Shown here: positions 1 through 11,272 of the stretch, piece by piece
Position numbering within the stretch: the first letter of the stretch is position 1
How the letters are laid out: each line of letters begins with the position of its first letter
Assembly: GCA_041394885.1 (NCBI GenBank)
Contig: JAWKHI010000023.1
Coordinates: 43,677 to 107,676 of the forward strand
DNA: 64,000 nucleotides
Source of the DNA: DSOI01 sp041394885
GTDB taxonomy: Bacteria; Acidobacteriota; Terriglobia; Bryobacterales; Bryobacteraceae
Reading direction: 5' to 3'
The notes under the pieces: model-generated
Seen by the model: the letters and a program-made list of their open reading frames with translations, nothing else
Told to the model about the DNA's origin: nothing
Database searches by the model: none
Position numbers and translations under genes: made by a program

Positions 1-462
1 CAGCCCTTCATCGGCGAATTCCGCCGCCATCCGCTCCAGAAAATCCGGCTCCACCCGAATGTCGCTGTCGCACATCGCCAGCAGCCCGTAGCGCGCCGCC
101 GCCGTCATCTGCTCCAGGCTGTACACCTTCGCGTTTGCGTACGGCGGCTCGCCCGTCACGATCAGTCGCGCCGGTATCGCCGGGTACGCCGCCATCAACC
201 GCTTTACCACCGCCACCGCCTCGTCGCCCGCCTCGCGGACCGCGAACAGGATCTCGAACTCGGCATAGCGCTGCGTGAACACCGCCCGCAGATTCTCTTC
301 GAGCCCCGCGTCCACGCCCGCCAGCGGCTTCAACACGCTGATTCCGATCGCCGCCCCACTGCTCCCATCCGCCGCTTTTGGAAACCGCCGCGCGGCTACG
401 ATCACCAGCACGCAGAAGACCGCGGACCCGGTGACCAGCGCCGCCAGCACCAGGACCAGCAT
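1..462 (-). CDS. Family 21 glycosyltransferase (ceramide glucosyltransferase/HpnI-like), N-terminal part
   Basis: The reading frame starts with ATG at 462 and runs off the window edge after 154 codons. It opens with a hydrophobic segment (MLVLVLAALVTG...), then SVLKPLAGVDAGLEENL, the signature beginning of GT21-like glycosyltransferases, then QRYAEFEILFAVREAGDEA and, near residue 125, LLAMCDSDIRVEPDFL, which carries the DSD metal/nucleotide-sugar motif. In this family such enzymes transfer a sugar from a UDP-sugar to a membrane lipid; HpnI acts in hopanoid side-chain synthesis. No other hopanoid gene is visible, so the acceptor is unknown. The ATG directly abuts the thrS stop codon, so co-transcription with thrS is likely. 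The family call is firm, the substrate is not. Confidence 0.8.
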   Translation of the reverse strand, partial: MLVLVLAALVTGSAVFCVLVIVAARRFPKAADGSSGAAIGISVLKPLAGVDAGLEENLRAVFTQRYAEFEILFAVREAGDEAVAVVKRLMAAYPAIPARLIVTGEPPYANAKVYSLEQMTAAARYGLLAMCDSDIRVEPDFLERMAAEFADEGL

Positions 463-2403
<1,941 letters not shown>

Positions 2404-2525
2404 AGGGGTGGTTTGAGCGCCTTCCGCCTCATGCGGAGAGCCGTAGAATCCAGGGTAGCATTTCAGCGCGCAGCCGCCACCGCTCACCGCAGCGCCCGCC
2501 GGCGGGAAAGCAAACAGCACCGCCG

Positions 2526-3692
2526 TCAGTCGCCCAGCAGCTTCCCGTAGGCCTGCCAGTCCGGCACGTTGTCGAACACCGCCTTGATGCCCGCCGTGAT
2601 CGGAATCGCGAACACCAGCCCCACCGCGCCCCACAAACTTCCCCAGAACATCAACGCCACCGTCACCGCCAGCGGATTCAAGTGCACGCGCGACCCTACC
2701 AGTTTCGGATACAACAGGTTCAACGCCAGCAGGTGGAGGAAGCCCACCACCGACGCGATCACCAAATAGATCGTCATCGAGTTATACACCGGCACCGCCG
2801 CCACCATCGGCGGCAGCATCGCCATCGGCAGACCCACATACGGCACCAGGCTCAGAAAGCCGCTGATCGGCGCCACAAGCAGAAAGTATGGCACCTTGAT
2901 GAAGTAGAAGAACACCCCGCTCGCCACCGTCAGGAAGAGCCCCAGGATGAAGTTACCCACCACATACGCCCGCGCCATGTCGGCGATCCCCTGCCAACTC
3001 CGCCCGGCCGCGTGGCGCTCCGGTCCGCGGAACAATTGCAGATAGCTGCGCCGCATGTGATCGCGCCAGCTCAGCATGAAGTAAACCAGGAACGGAATGA
3101 AGCTCGCGAGCAGCCCCGCGTGGTAGAACTCCTCCCAGTGTGCGTACATGTACTCCACCACCGGCGAACGGTCCGTGCGGATGATCACCTCCTGCGGCGT
3201 CTGCGCGGCTGGTGGCGGGGGCATCGGCGGCTCCGCCGAGCGTCTTCTCCGGCTGGCCGCGTTCGGATCGACCGCGGGTTCTGCCGCCTGCTTGGTTTCG
3301 AGTCTCCTCGGCGCGAGCAACGCCAACGCACTTCGCTCGGCGGACTCCAGCCGCGACGTCACCTGCGTGGCAATTTCATTGATCCGCGATCCATAGCGCG
3401 GCAAGTCTTCCATCAGCCCCGCGATCTGCGTGTACAATCCCAAACCGGACCCATACAGTAGCAGCAGCGCCAGAGTGCACACCACGAAGCTCGCCACCGT
3501 GCGCGGCAGCCGCAGACGCGTGAACAGGTCCACGAACGGCTCCAGCAGGAACCCGATCGTCACCGCCGTGATCAGCGTCACCAGAAATCCCCGTCCGAAA
3601 TAGATCAGAGCGATAGCCACCCCCACGCCGATCACATTCGACGCGAGGCTGCGTTCTTTCCGTTCTCGCTCGGACAAAGAGGAAGGAATCAC
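2526..3692 (-). CDS. AI-2E family transporter (PerM-type membrane protein)
   Basis: A 388-residue multi-pass inner-membrane protein. Hydrophobic segments lie near residues 20-60 (VIGVGVAIALIYFGRGFLVTL), 65-90, 195-215 and in a dense C-terminal block from 240 on. The segment PYFLLVAPISGFLSLVPYVG and the loop SRVHLNPLAV are typical of the PerM/UPF0118 family. Members have been linked to autoinducer-2 export or Na+/H+ antiport, so the substrate is open. An Ala/Pro-rich hydrophilic loop of about 60 residues (near 140-200) is longer than usual. The gene is 122 bp upstream of thrS on the same strand and divergent from ruvX. Confidence 0.85.
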   Translation of the reverse strand: MIPSSLSERERKERSLASNVIGVGVAIALIYFGRGFLVTLITAVTIGFLLEPFVDLFTRLRLPRTVASFVVCTLALLLLYGSGLGLYTQIAGLMEDLPRYGSRINEIATQVTSRLESAERSALALLAPRRLETKQAAEPAVDPNAASRRRRSAEPPMPPPPAAQTPQEVIIRTDRSPVVEYMYAHWEEFYHAGLLASFIPFLVYFMLSWRDHMRRSYLQLFRGPERHAAGRSWQGIADMARAYVVGNFILGLFLTVASGVFFYFIKVPYFLLVAPISGFLSLVPYVGLPMAMLPPMVAAVPVYNSMTIYLVIASVVGFLHLLALNLLYPKLVGSRVHLNPLAVTVALMFWGSLWGAVGLVFAIPITAGIKAVFDNVPDWQAYGKLLGD

Positions 3693-3752
3693 TGACGCGA
3701 GGTGCTCCGAAAACCTGCTACTGGTAGCGTATCATGCCCTCCCTGGCATCGC

Positions 3753-3758
3753 TATAAT
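3753..3758 (+). promoter_or_regulatory. TATAAT -10 box overlapping the ruvX start codon
   Basis: A perfect sigma-70 -10 hexamer lies in the 64-bp gap between the divergent permease and ruvX genes. Its last two bases are the first two bases of the ATG at 3757. No convincing -35 hexamer is seen at the expected distance. If the box is used, transcription begins near 3765, downstream of that ATG. Confidence 0.35.
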
Positions 3759-4200
3759 GAACGCATCGGTGGCCTCTCCTGACACGGACATTCCGCGGAT
3801 TCTCGCTCTCGACGTCGGCAAGCGCCGCATCGGCCTCGCCGTCAGCGACGCCCTGGGCATCACCGCCCAAGGCCTTCCTACGCTCCAGCGGACCACCATT
3901 CGACAGGACCTGGCCTCGTTGTCGGCCCTCGCGGCGCAATACGCCGTCGGCCGCTTCCTGCTCGGATTTCCGCTGCACATGAGCGGCCGCGAAAGCGCCC
4001 AGGCCGCCTACGTCCGCGAGTTCGGAGACCGCCTCGCCGCCCATACCCGCCTCCCGGTCGATTACCTCGACGAACGCCTCACCACCGTCGAGGCCAGCCG
4101 CGTTCTGCGCGCCTCGGGAATCAGCATTCAGAAACGCGCGGCCGCCGTCGACCGTCTCTCCGCTGTGATCCTTCTCGAAAGCTATCTGGCCCGCACATGA
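3757..4200 (+). CDS. ruvX: YqgF/RuvX family putative Holliday junction resolvase (pre-16S rRNA nuclease)
   Basis: 147 residues, the usual family length. RNase H-fold motifs are all visible: ILALDVGKRRIGLAVSD (first acidic residue), FLLGFPLHMSGRES, and DERLTTVEA with the catalytic acidic pair, then AAVDRLSAVILLESYL. In E. coli YqgF processes the 5' end of 16S rRNA precursor. The stop overlaps the mltG start (ATGA), and this gene pair is common in bacteria. The start is uncertain: the ATG at 3757 sits inside a TATAAT box and has no clear ribosome-binding site. An in-frame GTG at 3769 would keep the whole domain. Confidence 0.93.
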   Translation: MNASVASPDTDIPRILALDVGKRRIGLAVSDALGITAQGLPTLQRTTIRQDLASLSALAAQYAVGRFLLGFPLHMSGRESAQAAYVREFGDRLAAHTRLPVDYLDERLTTVEASRVLRASGISIQKRAAAVDRLSAVILLESYLART

Positions 4201-5225
4201 AGCGCATCGCCGCAGTTGTCCTCCTTCTCGTGCTCGCCGCCGCGGCCTACGCCGCGTGGACTCTCACCCGGCCTTACGCCGCCTTCTCAGAGCCCATCCT
4301 CGTCGACATCCCCACCGGCACCTCCACCCGCGCCATGGCCTCGATCCTCGCCGGCAAGGGCGTCCTGCGGGATCCCGCCACGTTTCTGCTGCTCCGCGCT
4401 CTCCGCCCTACCGCCAAGCTCCAGGCGGGCGAATACGAGTTCAAGGCCGCCGCCTCGCCGATGGAGATCTACTCCCGCCTGGCCCGCGGCGACGTCCACT
4501 TCTACGAGTTCACCGTGCCGGAAGGCAGCAACCTTTTCGACACGGCGCAAATTCTCAGCCAGCTCGGTTTCTTCACCGCGGAGCAGTTTGTCGCCGCCGC
4601 CCGTGACCCCGCGTTGATCCGCGACCTCGCGCCCCAAGCCACCTCGCTCGAGGGCTACCTGTTTCCCTCCACCTATCACGTCACCCGTGGTACAACCGCT
4701 CTCCAAATCTGCCGCCGCATGACGGGCGAGTTCCGCAAGGCCTGGAAGCGCATCGGCTCGGCCGCGCCGGTTCATGAGGTGGTCACGCTCGCATCGCTGA
4801 TCGAGAAGGAAACCGGCGTGGCCGAAGAACGGCCCATCGTGTCGTCGGTCTACCGCAACCGGCTCGCCCGCGGAATCAAACTCGAGTGCGACCCCACCAC
4901 CATTTACGCCGCGATCCTCGAGAACCGGTATCGCGGAAAGATCTACCGCTCCGATCTCGACAGCACCCATCCCTACAACACCTATCAGCACCCCGGGCTG
5001 CCCCCGGGGCCGATCGCCAATCCCGGAGAAGCCTCGCTGCGCGCCGCCGTCCATCCCGCCGAAAGCGACTATCTCTTCTTCGTTGCCCGCCCCGATGGCT
5101 CCGGCGGCCATAACTTCTCCGTTACCCTCTCCGATCACAACCGCGCCGTCACCGAGTATCGCCGTGGAGAGCAAAAAAAGACCAACCAAACGCAGTCGGC
5201 TCGCCGCCCTGCTCGCCGGGGTTGA
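4197..5225 (+). CDS. mltG: Endolytic peptidoglycan transglycosylase MltG
   Basis: 342 residues with an N-terminal membrane anchor (residues 3-22, IAAVVLLLVLAAAAYAAW), a LysM-like region, and the YceG/MltG catalytic domain. The catalytic glutamate lies in ASLIEKETGVAEERP, with the conserved NTYQHPGLPPGPIANPG and LFFVARPDGSGGHNFS following. The enzyme cleaves nascent glycan strands in the periplasm and is thought to set glycan length. It is translationally coupled to ruvX by a 4-nt overlap. The C-terminus after DHNRAVTEYRR is a short basic tail that overlaps the next gene in another frame. Confidence 0.95.
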   Translation: MKRIAAVVLLLVLAAAAYAAWTLTRPYAAFSEPILVDIPTGTSTRAMASILAGKGVLRDPATFLLLRALRPTAKLQAGEYEFKAAASPMEIYSRLARGDVHFYEFTVPEGSNLFDTAQILSQLGFFTAEQFVAAARDPALIRDLAPQATSLEGYLFPSTYHVTRGTTALQICRRMTGEFRKAWKRIGSAAPVHEVVTLASLIEKETGVAEERPIVSSVYRNRLARGIKLECDPTTIYAAILENRYRGKIYRSDLDSTHPYNTYQHPGLPPGPIANPGEASLRAAVHPAESDYLFFVARPDGSGGHNFSVTLSDHNRAVTEYRRGEQKKTNQTQSARRPARRG

Positions 5226-5616
5226 CGCCGTCGACCCCGCCCTGCGAGAACGCCTGCGAGCCGCGCTGGCGCCGGTCTCCGATTCTTACCTCCGGCAGCT
5301 TTTGCGCGATTCCGGCGTCGAACTGCATCCGCTGGTGGAAGGCGTCCGCCAACACGACTTCGACAACCTCGAACGGACGCTGCTTGCGCTCGCTCGCCTC
5401 TACCTCGACGCCGCCGCCCGCGGGGACCGCCACACCGGGCTTGCGGCGCGCCGCCTCGTCATCGAAGCCAAGGACCACGCCCGCCTGGCTTCCCGCAAGC
5501 ACCCGGAAGACGAAACGGCTCAGGAAAAGATTCTGTGGATGCTCACATGGCTCGAAAACCCGCCCGTGTTTGAAACTTGGATCCGGCTGCGGCGCGGCCG
5601 GATCGAGGCGGGGTAG
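5164..5616 (+). CDS. Conserved hypothetical alpha-helical protein
   Basis: I do not recognise a family. The frame continues 62 nt upstream inside mltG, but that part is proline/serine-rich shadow sequence, so the GTG at 5164 (VESKKRPTKRSRLAALL) is the most reasonable start and gives 150 residues. The protein is charged, soluble and probably all-helical, with repeated Leu-rich segments (LRERLRAALAPVSDSYLRQL, NLERTLLALARLYLDAAARG) and the ending WIRLRRGRIEAG. There is no signal peptide or membrane segment. Overlap with mltG suggests it belongs to the ruvX-mltG operon. Confidence 0.6.
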   Translation: MESKKRPTKRSRLAALLAGVDAVDPALRERLRAALAPVSDSYLRQLLRDSGVELHPLVEGVRQHDFDNLERTLLALARLYLDAAARGDRHTGLAARRLVIEAKDHARLASRKHPEDETAQEKILWMLTWLENPPVFETWIRLRRGRIEAG

Positions 5617-5636
5617 CGTTCCGCCCGGTCGCGGTG

Positions 5637-6020
5637 TTAGCTGTAGCGGCCCGACAAGCGGCCAATCCGGCGCCGGTCCCGCTTGGATGGGCGGCCATCG
5701 GTGAACCCATCGCTATGCAGGCCGGCCTTGCGCTCCCCGGCCAATCGGGCGCGAGCCGCGGCGCTGGCTTCGGTTTCTCGATACAGCGTGGCGGCCACCG
5801 CGGCCGGGCCGCGCATTTCGCTTGTTAGCAGCACTTCCACTTCGAACTCGGCGGCCGGAGTGCGGATGCGCAACCGGTCTCCCACGCGCGCCTCGCGCGC
5901 CGGTTTCGCCACGATCCCGTTGGACTCCACTCTGCCGAGATCGCATGCCTTGGCCGCGATGGACCGCGTCTTGAAAAAGCGCGCGGCCCACAGCCATTTG
6001 TCCATCCGAACGCCAGCCAT
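5637..6020 (-). CDS. S4-domain RNA-binding protein (Hsp15/HslR-like)
   Basis: 127 residues. The S4 domain occupies residues 5-65 and begins RMDKWLWAARFFKTRS, the hallmark of the Hsp15 family, followed by NGIVAKPAREARVGD. Hsp15 binds free 50S subunits that carry a stalled nascent chain. The C-terminus is strongly basic (GRPSKRDRRRIGRLSGRYS), as in family members. It is convergent with the preceding hypothetical gene (20-bp gap) and lies downstream of metY, separated by a GC hairpin. Confidence 0.88.
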   Translation of the reverse strand: MAGVRMDKWLWAARFFKTRSIAAKACDLGRVESNGIVAKPAREARVGDRLRIRTPAAEFEVEVLLTSEMRGPAAVAATLYRETEASAAARARLAGERKAGLHSDGFTDGRPSKRDRRRIGRLSGRYS

Positions 6021-6034
6021 TCTCTGATTCTGCC

Positions 6035-6070
6035 GGGTCCGCCGGCTCGACCGCTGCCTCCCGCGGACCC
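6035..6070 (-). terminator. GC-rich hairpin between metY and the S4 gene
   Basis: GGGTCCGC at 6035-6042 pairs perfectly with GCGGACCC at 6063-6070 across a 20-nt loop. It directly follows the metY stop on the minus strand. There is no T tract after the stem, so factor-independent termination is only a possibility. Confidence 0.35.
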
Positions 6071-6084
6071 GTCCGTTGCAGACT

Positions 6085-7374
<1,290 letters not shown>

Positions 7375-7383
7375 GAAACCTCC

Positions 7384-8356
7384 TCAGGTGAGCCATTGAT
7401 CAAGATGGGTGCGCACGAATTCGTCATCGGTGAGATGCGGATAGGCGCGGCAGACACGGTCGATTTCCTCGCTTTGGCCGGGAGACAGATCTTCGGCCGG
7501 ATCGAGACACCAGCGGCCGGCGAGCAGCCCTTGGCGGCAGAACTTCGTGCACGCCGGCGATGCAGCCGTGAAAGTGATTGGCCGCGTCGAAGATGGCGGC
7601 GTTCATGTCGGTGACGGCGAAAGCTTCGTCGAGCACGGTATAGTCCCGGCGTTGGGTCCGGTCGAACAGGGCGGTGGCGCCGAGCGTCCACACGGACCAG
7701 TGACCCAGCAATCCGCCGGCGAACGGCGGCGTGAGCAGGTCACCGATGATGTTGTCGTCGTTGCCCGTGTACATCGCGATGTTGCGTCCCGATTCGTTCA
7801 CCGCGCGGACCACGTCGAGCGTCTGGTAGCGGTGGAAAGGCGCCACCTTGATGGCCAGCACGCTTTCGATTTCGGCGAAGCGCCGCCAGAAGGCGTAGGG
7901 CAGGACGCGTCCGCCCACGGCCGGCTGCAGGTAGAACCCGAACAACGGGAGCACCTCGCCCACCGCGCGGGCATGATCGAGCAACTCCTCGGTCGAAGCA
8001 TCCTTCAGGGCGGCGAGGCTCAGAAGCACGATGTGGTAGCCGTGGTCGCGCGCGAGCGCTGCTTCGGCCACCGCTTGCCGCGTGGGTCCGGCGACGCCGG
8101 CCACACGGATCGCGCCCTCCTTGAGGGCGAGTTCCTCCGCGGCGATTTCGAGCACGGGACCGTAGAGCCCGTGCTTCGGATCGCGAATGGCGAATTGCGT
8201 GGTGTGGACACCGGCGGCCACGCCGCCCGCGCCCGCCGCCAGATAGTAGCGCGTGAGCGCCCGTTGGCGGCGCTCGTCGAGCTTGCGCCGCGCGTCCAGT
8301 GCCAGCGGATGGGCCGGGATCACGCAGCCGCGGCGCAATTGGTCCAGCCAGCTCAT
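7384..8356 (-). pseudogene. Dihydrodipicolinate synthase family protein, frameshifted near the 3' end
   Basis: A TIM-barrel aldolase/lyase of the DHDPS/NAL family, about 324 residues if repaired. The body is well preserved (MSWLDQLRRGCVIPAHPLAL, LAAGAGGVAAGVHTTQF, Schiff-base lysine in VLAIKVAPFHRYQTLDV, MYTGNDDNIIGDLL). After HGCIAGVHEV the frame turns into Arg/Pro-rich nonsense. From about 7540 downward another frame gives RQGLLAGRWCLDPAEDL, SEEIDRVCRAYPHLTDD and a stop at 7384, the expected family ending. A 2-nt deletion (or 1-nt insertion) at 7534-7541 explains this. The ATG at 8356 lies 1 nt after the epimerase stop. This may be a true mutation or a sequence error. Confidence 0.75.
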
Positions 8357-8357
8357 G

Positions 8358-9392
8358 TCAGAACTTGCCATCCCTTGCTTCGAAATGCGTGGGCTTGGCG
8401 AGCGTGGCGCCGCCGCGGCCGATCCACTGCGCGGTCCACTCGATGATGCGGTCCACGTTCACCGATGGATAGCCGAACAACGAAAAGCATTTCGCCGCAT
8501 TGTTGAGCAGCGCGGTGGGGCGCTCCTCGCCGTCGAACACCGGCTCGACGCCGAGCAGTTGGCCGAACCGCTGCGCCACTGCGCGCACCGATATGGTCTC
8601 CGGTCCCGTGAGATTGATCACGGTCGGGGGCGAAGATGCGTGCGCGAACGAGCGCAGGCAAATCGAATTCGCGTCGCCCTGCCAGATCACGTTGGCGTTG
8701 CCCATCGCCAGGTGGATCGGCTTGCGTTCGAACACGCGAGTGCCGATGTCGAGCAGAACGCCGTACCGCATCTCGACGGCGTAGTTGAGCCGCAGGATCA
8801 CGACGGCCGTGCCGTTTTGGCTCGAGAAGTGAGTGAACATGCGTTCGCGGCCCACCGCCGTCATGGCGTATTCGCCCACCGGCTCGAGCGGCGTCTCCTC
8901 CGTGGATCCGCCCTGGGTCACCGGCGAAAGCCCGTAGACGTTGCCGCTCGAAAACACCGCGATGCGGGAATCGCGATAGCGTTGTGCCACCCGTGCCGGC
9001 AGATACGTATTCATGGCCCAGGTGAAGGATGCGTTGCCGGTGGATCCGAACTTGTGCGCGGCCATGTGGATGACGTTGGCCGCCTCCGGCAGTCTCTCGA
9101 GCGCGCCTTCTTCCAACAATTCGGCGGCGATGGTTTCGACACCCGCGTCTTCGAGCAGGCGCCGGTTGTCGGGATTGGAAAATCGGCTCACGCCGATTAT
9201 GCGCATCTTGACGCCGGCTTGATCGGCGGCGCGGCGGGCGCGTAGGGCGAGGCTCGGGCCCATCTTCCCGGAGACGCCCAGCAGAATGAGATCGCCGTTC
9301 ATCCCGCGCATCGCTTCGAGGTCGGCGTCGAACGGGCGCGAGAGCAGTTCCTCGAGTTCGGACGTGCCGGCGATGAAGGGAGAGGCGCTCAA
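8358..9392 (-). CDS. NAD-dependent epimerase/dehydratase family protein with TTG start
   Basis: 344 residues. A Rossmann dinucleotide-binding glycine motif follows the start (LILLGVSGKMGPSLAL, near residue 32), with a typical short-chain extended-SDR layout: VIHMAAHKFGSTGN, FSSGNVYG (serine-containing strand), and a YAMTAVGRERM segment supplying the Tyr-x-x-x-basic pair in a diverged form. The nucleotide-sugar or lactone substrate is unknown. No ATG or GTG exists at the start of the domain. TTG at 9392 overlaps the adenosine-kinase stop as TTGA, a coupling geometry that supports this start. The next gene begins 1 nt after this stop. Confidence 0.85.
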   Translation of the reverse strand: MSASPFIAGTSELEELLSRPFDADLEAMRGMNGDLILLGVSGKMGPSLALRARRAADQAGVKMRIIGVSRFSNPDNRRLLEDAGVETIAAELLEEGALERLPEAANVIHMAAHKFGSTGNASFTWAMNTYLPARVAQRYRDSRIAVFSSGNVYGLSPVTQGGSTEETPLEPVGEYAMTAVGRERMFTHFSSQNGTAVVILRLNYAVEMRYGVLLDIGTRVFERKPIHLAMGNANVIWQGDANSICLRSFAHASSPPTVINLTGPETISVRAVAQRFGQLLGVEPVFDGEERPTALLNNAAKCFSLFGYPSVNVDRIIEWTAQWIGRGGATLAKPTHFEARDGKF

Positions 9393-9871
9393 AGTTTGTA
9401 CCCGATCTTGCGCAGGAATCCGTGACGCCACTCGCGGCCCGAATCGTCCTCGGTGCCATTGGGTGAGGATCCGTCGATCACGCCGAGCACGCCGCGGCCC
9501 TGTTCCGATTGCGCCACGATCACTTCGAGCGGGTTGGCGGTGGCGCAGAAAATATTCACTACTTCCGGCACCTCCTTGATACGTCCCAGCACGTTGATCG
9601 GAAAGCCGTCGCGCAGGGTGACCACGAAGACATGGCCGGCGGCGATGGCGCGGGCGTTGGCTTCGGCGAGCGCGATCAGATCGGCGTCGTTCCCGCCGGT
9701 GCGCGTCAGGCACGGGCCGGACGCTTCGTTGAACGCGATGCCGAACTTCATTTGCGGAACGGTGTTCACGATCGCTTCGTGAATGTCTTCCACTGTCTTG
9801 ATGAAGTGAGACTGGCCGACGATGATATTTCCGTTTTCCGGGATCCGCAACCGGACCGAGATCAGTTCCAT
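9389..9871 (-). CDS. Adenosine-specific kinase family protein (PF04008 type)
   Basis: 160 residues. The sequence matches the small adenosine-specific kinase/DUF355 family first known from archaea: IIVGQSHFIKTVEDIHEA, KFGIAFNEASGPCLTRTGGN, FVVTLRDGFPINVLGRIKEV and the glycine-rich ending RGVLGVIDGSSPNG. The ATG at 9871 is chosen because AGGAG lies 7 nt upstream and the residues before it look non-coding. It is the first gene of a four-gene minus-strand operon and its stop overlaps the next start. Only 39 bp separate it from the divergent sulfatase, so both promoters must be compact. Kinase activity is inferred from the family name only. Confidence 0.85.
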   Translation of the reverse strand: MELISVRLRIPENGNIIVGQSHFIKTVEDIHEAIVNTVPQMKFGIAFNEASGPCLTRTGGNDADLIALAEANARAIAAGHVFVVTLRDGFPINVLGRIKEVPEVVNIFCATANPLEVIVAQSEQGRGVLGVIDGSSPNGTEDDSGREWRHGFLRKIGYKL

Positions 9872-9910
9872 AGAGAACTCCTGGTGGGGAACCACATAGA
9901 ATATCACTTG

Positions 9911-11272
9911 ATGCTGCGCCGTCACTTCCTCGCCCTGGCCGCCGCCGCTGGAGCGCCGCGCCCGAACTTCGTGTTCGTGCTGGTGGATGATTTACGATTC
10001 GACGAACTGGCATGCACCGGGCATCCGTTCGCCCAGACGCCCCACGCGGACCGGTTGGCGCGGGAAGGCGCGAATTTCATCAACGCCTTCGCCACCACGC
10101 CGTTGTGCTCGCCCTCGCGCGGCAGTTTTCTCACCGGGCAGTATCCGCACACGCATGGCATTGAGGACAATGTGGACCGGTCCGCGCAGAGCCACCGGTT
10201 GGCGACGTGGCCGCGCATGCTGCACGAGGCCGGATACCGAACGGGGTTCGTGGGCAAATGGCACATGGGCAACGACGATTCCCCGCGCCCCGGCTTCGAT
10301 CATTGGGTGAGCTTCCCCGGGCAGGGCGAATCGATCGATCCGCTGCTGAACGTGAATGGAAAGACGGGTCGCGAGAAAGGCTACGTCACCGACGTGCTGA
10401 CCGAACGCGCGGTGGAGTTTCTGGAAGCCAAGCGGGGCGATCCGTTTTGCCTGTACCTGGCGCACAAGGCCATCCATCCCAACATCCAGCAAGCCAACGA
10501 CGGATCGATCGCGCACGGTGGGCGCGCCGAGGACTTCATCGTGGCGGACCGGCACCGCGACCTCTACGCCGGGCGGACGCCGCCGCGCCGTCCCAACTAT
10601 GCTCGGCCGCCCGAGCGCAAGCCGGCGCTCGAACGCAAGATCGAAGGCGTGGAGCCGCTTAGCGCGCGCACGGTCACCGACGATGCGACGATTCTGAACC
10701 GCATGCGGATGACCAAGGCGATCGACGAAGGATTGGGGACGATGCTCGCTTCGCTCGAGCGGATGCGCGCGCTTGACGACACGGTGGTGGTGTTCACCTC
10801 CGATCACGGCTATTTCTACGGCGAACACTGCCTGGGGCCGGAACGCCGCCTGGCCTACGAGGAGACCATCCGCATTCCGATGCTGGTGCGCTATCCGCGC
10901 CGGTTCCGCGCCGGCGCGCGGCCGTCGAACATGGCCCTGTCGATCGACGTCGCGCCCACGATGCTTGCGCTGGCGGGCGTGGCCGTGCCGGCAGAGGTGG
11001 AAGGACGCTCGCTGCTCGGCGGCAAACCGCGCGAGGACTTTCTGATCGAATACTATTCCGACACGGTCTTTCCCCGGATCCGCAAGATGGGCTATCAGGC
11101 CGTCCGCACCGAGCGTTGGAAGTACATCCACTATCGCGAACTCGATGGCGCCGACGAACTCTATGACTTGCGCAGCGACCCGTACGAGATGAAGAACCTC
11201 GCGCCCGCCGGCGGTCCGCGCCTGCGTGAAATGCAGCAGCGGCTGGCGCGGCTCACCGGAGCCCGCGCGTGA
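9911..11272 (+). CDS. Sulfatase (type I, formylglycine-dependent)
   Basis: 453 residues of the alkaline-phosphatase-like sulfatase superfamily. The metal site begins NFVFVLVDDLRFDEL, and the C-x-P-S-R motif at residues 66-70 (LCSPSRGSFLTG) provides the cysteine converted to formylglycine. GFVGKWHMGNDD and VVVFTSDHGYFYGEHCL supply further metal ligands. The N-terminus MLRRHFLALAAAAGAP is a short, Tat-like export signal. The C-terminal LYDLRSDPYEMKNLAP is typical of choline-sulfatase/iduronate-sulfatase relatives. Its stop overlaps the rnr start (GTGA). The substrate is not predictable from sequence. Confidence 0.9.
   Translation: MLRRHFLALAAAAGAPRPNFVFVLVDDLRFDELACTGHPFAQTPHADRLAREGANFINAFATTPLCSPSRGSFLTGQYPHTHGIEDNVDRSAQSHRLATWPRMLHEAGYRTGFVGKWHMGNDDSPRPGFDHWVSFPGQGESIDPLLNVNGKTGREKGYVTDVLTERAVEFLEAKRGDPFCLYLAHKAIHPNIQQANDGSIAHGGRAEDFIVADRHRDLYAGRTPPRRPNYARPPERKPALERKIEGVEPLSARTVTDDATILNRMRMTKAIDEGLGTMLASLERMRALDDTVVVFTSDHGYFYGEHCLGPERRLAYEETIRIPMLVRYPRRFRAGARPSNMALSIDVAPTMLALAGVAVPAEVEGRSLLGGKPREDFLIEYYSDTVFPRIRKMGYQAVRTERWKYIHYRELDGADELYDLRSDPYEMKNLAPAGGPRLREMQQRLARLTGARA

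Noticed and set aside
7375..7383. SAM riboswitch or T-box upstream of metY
   Set aside because: There is no room: the gene starts 9 nt after the preceding coding sequence.
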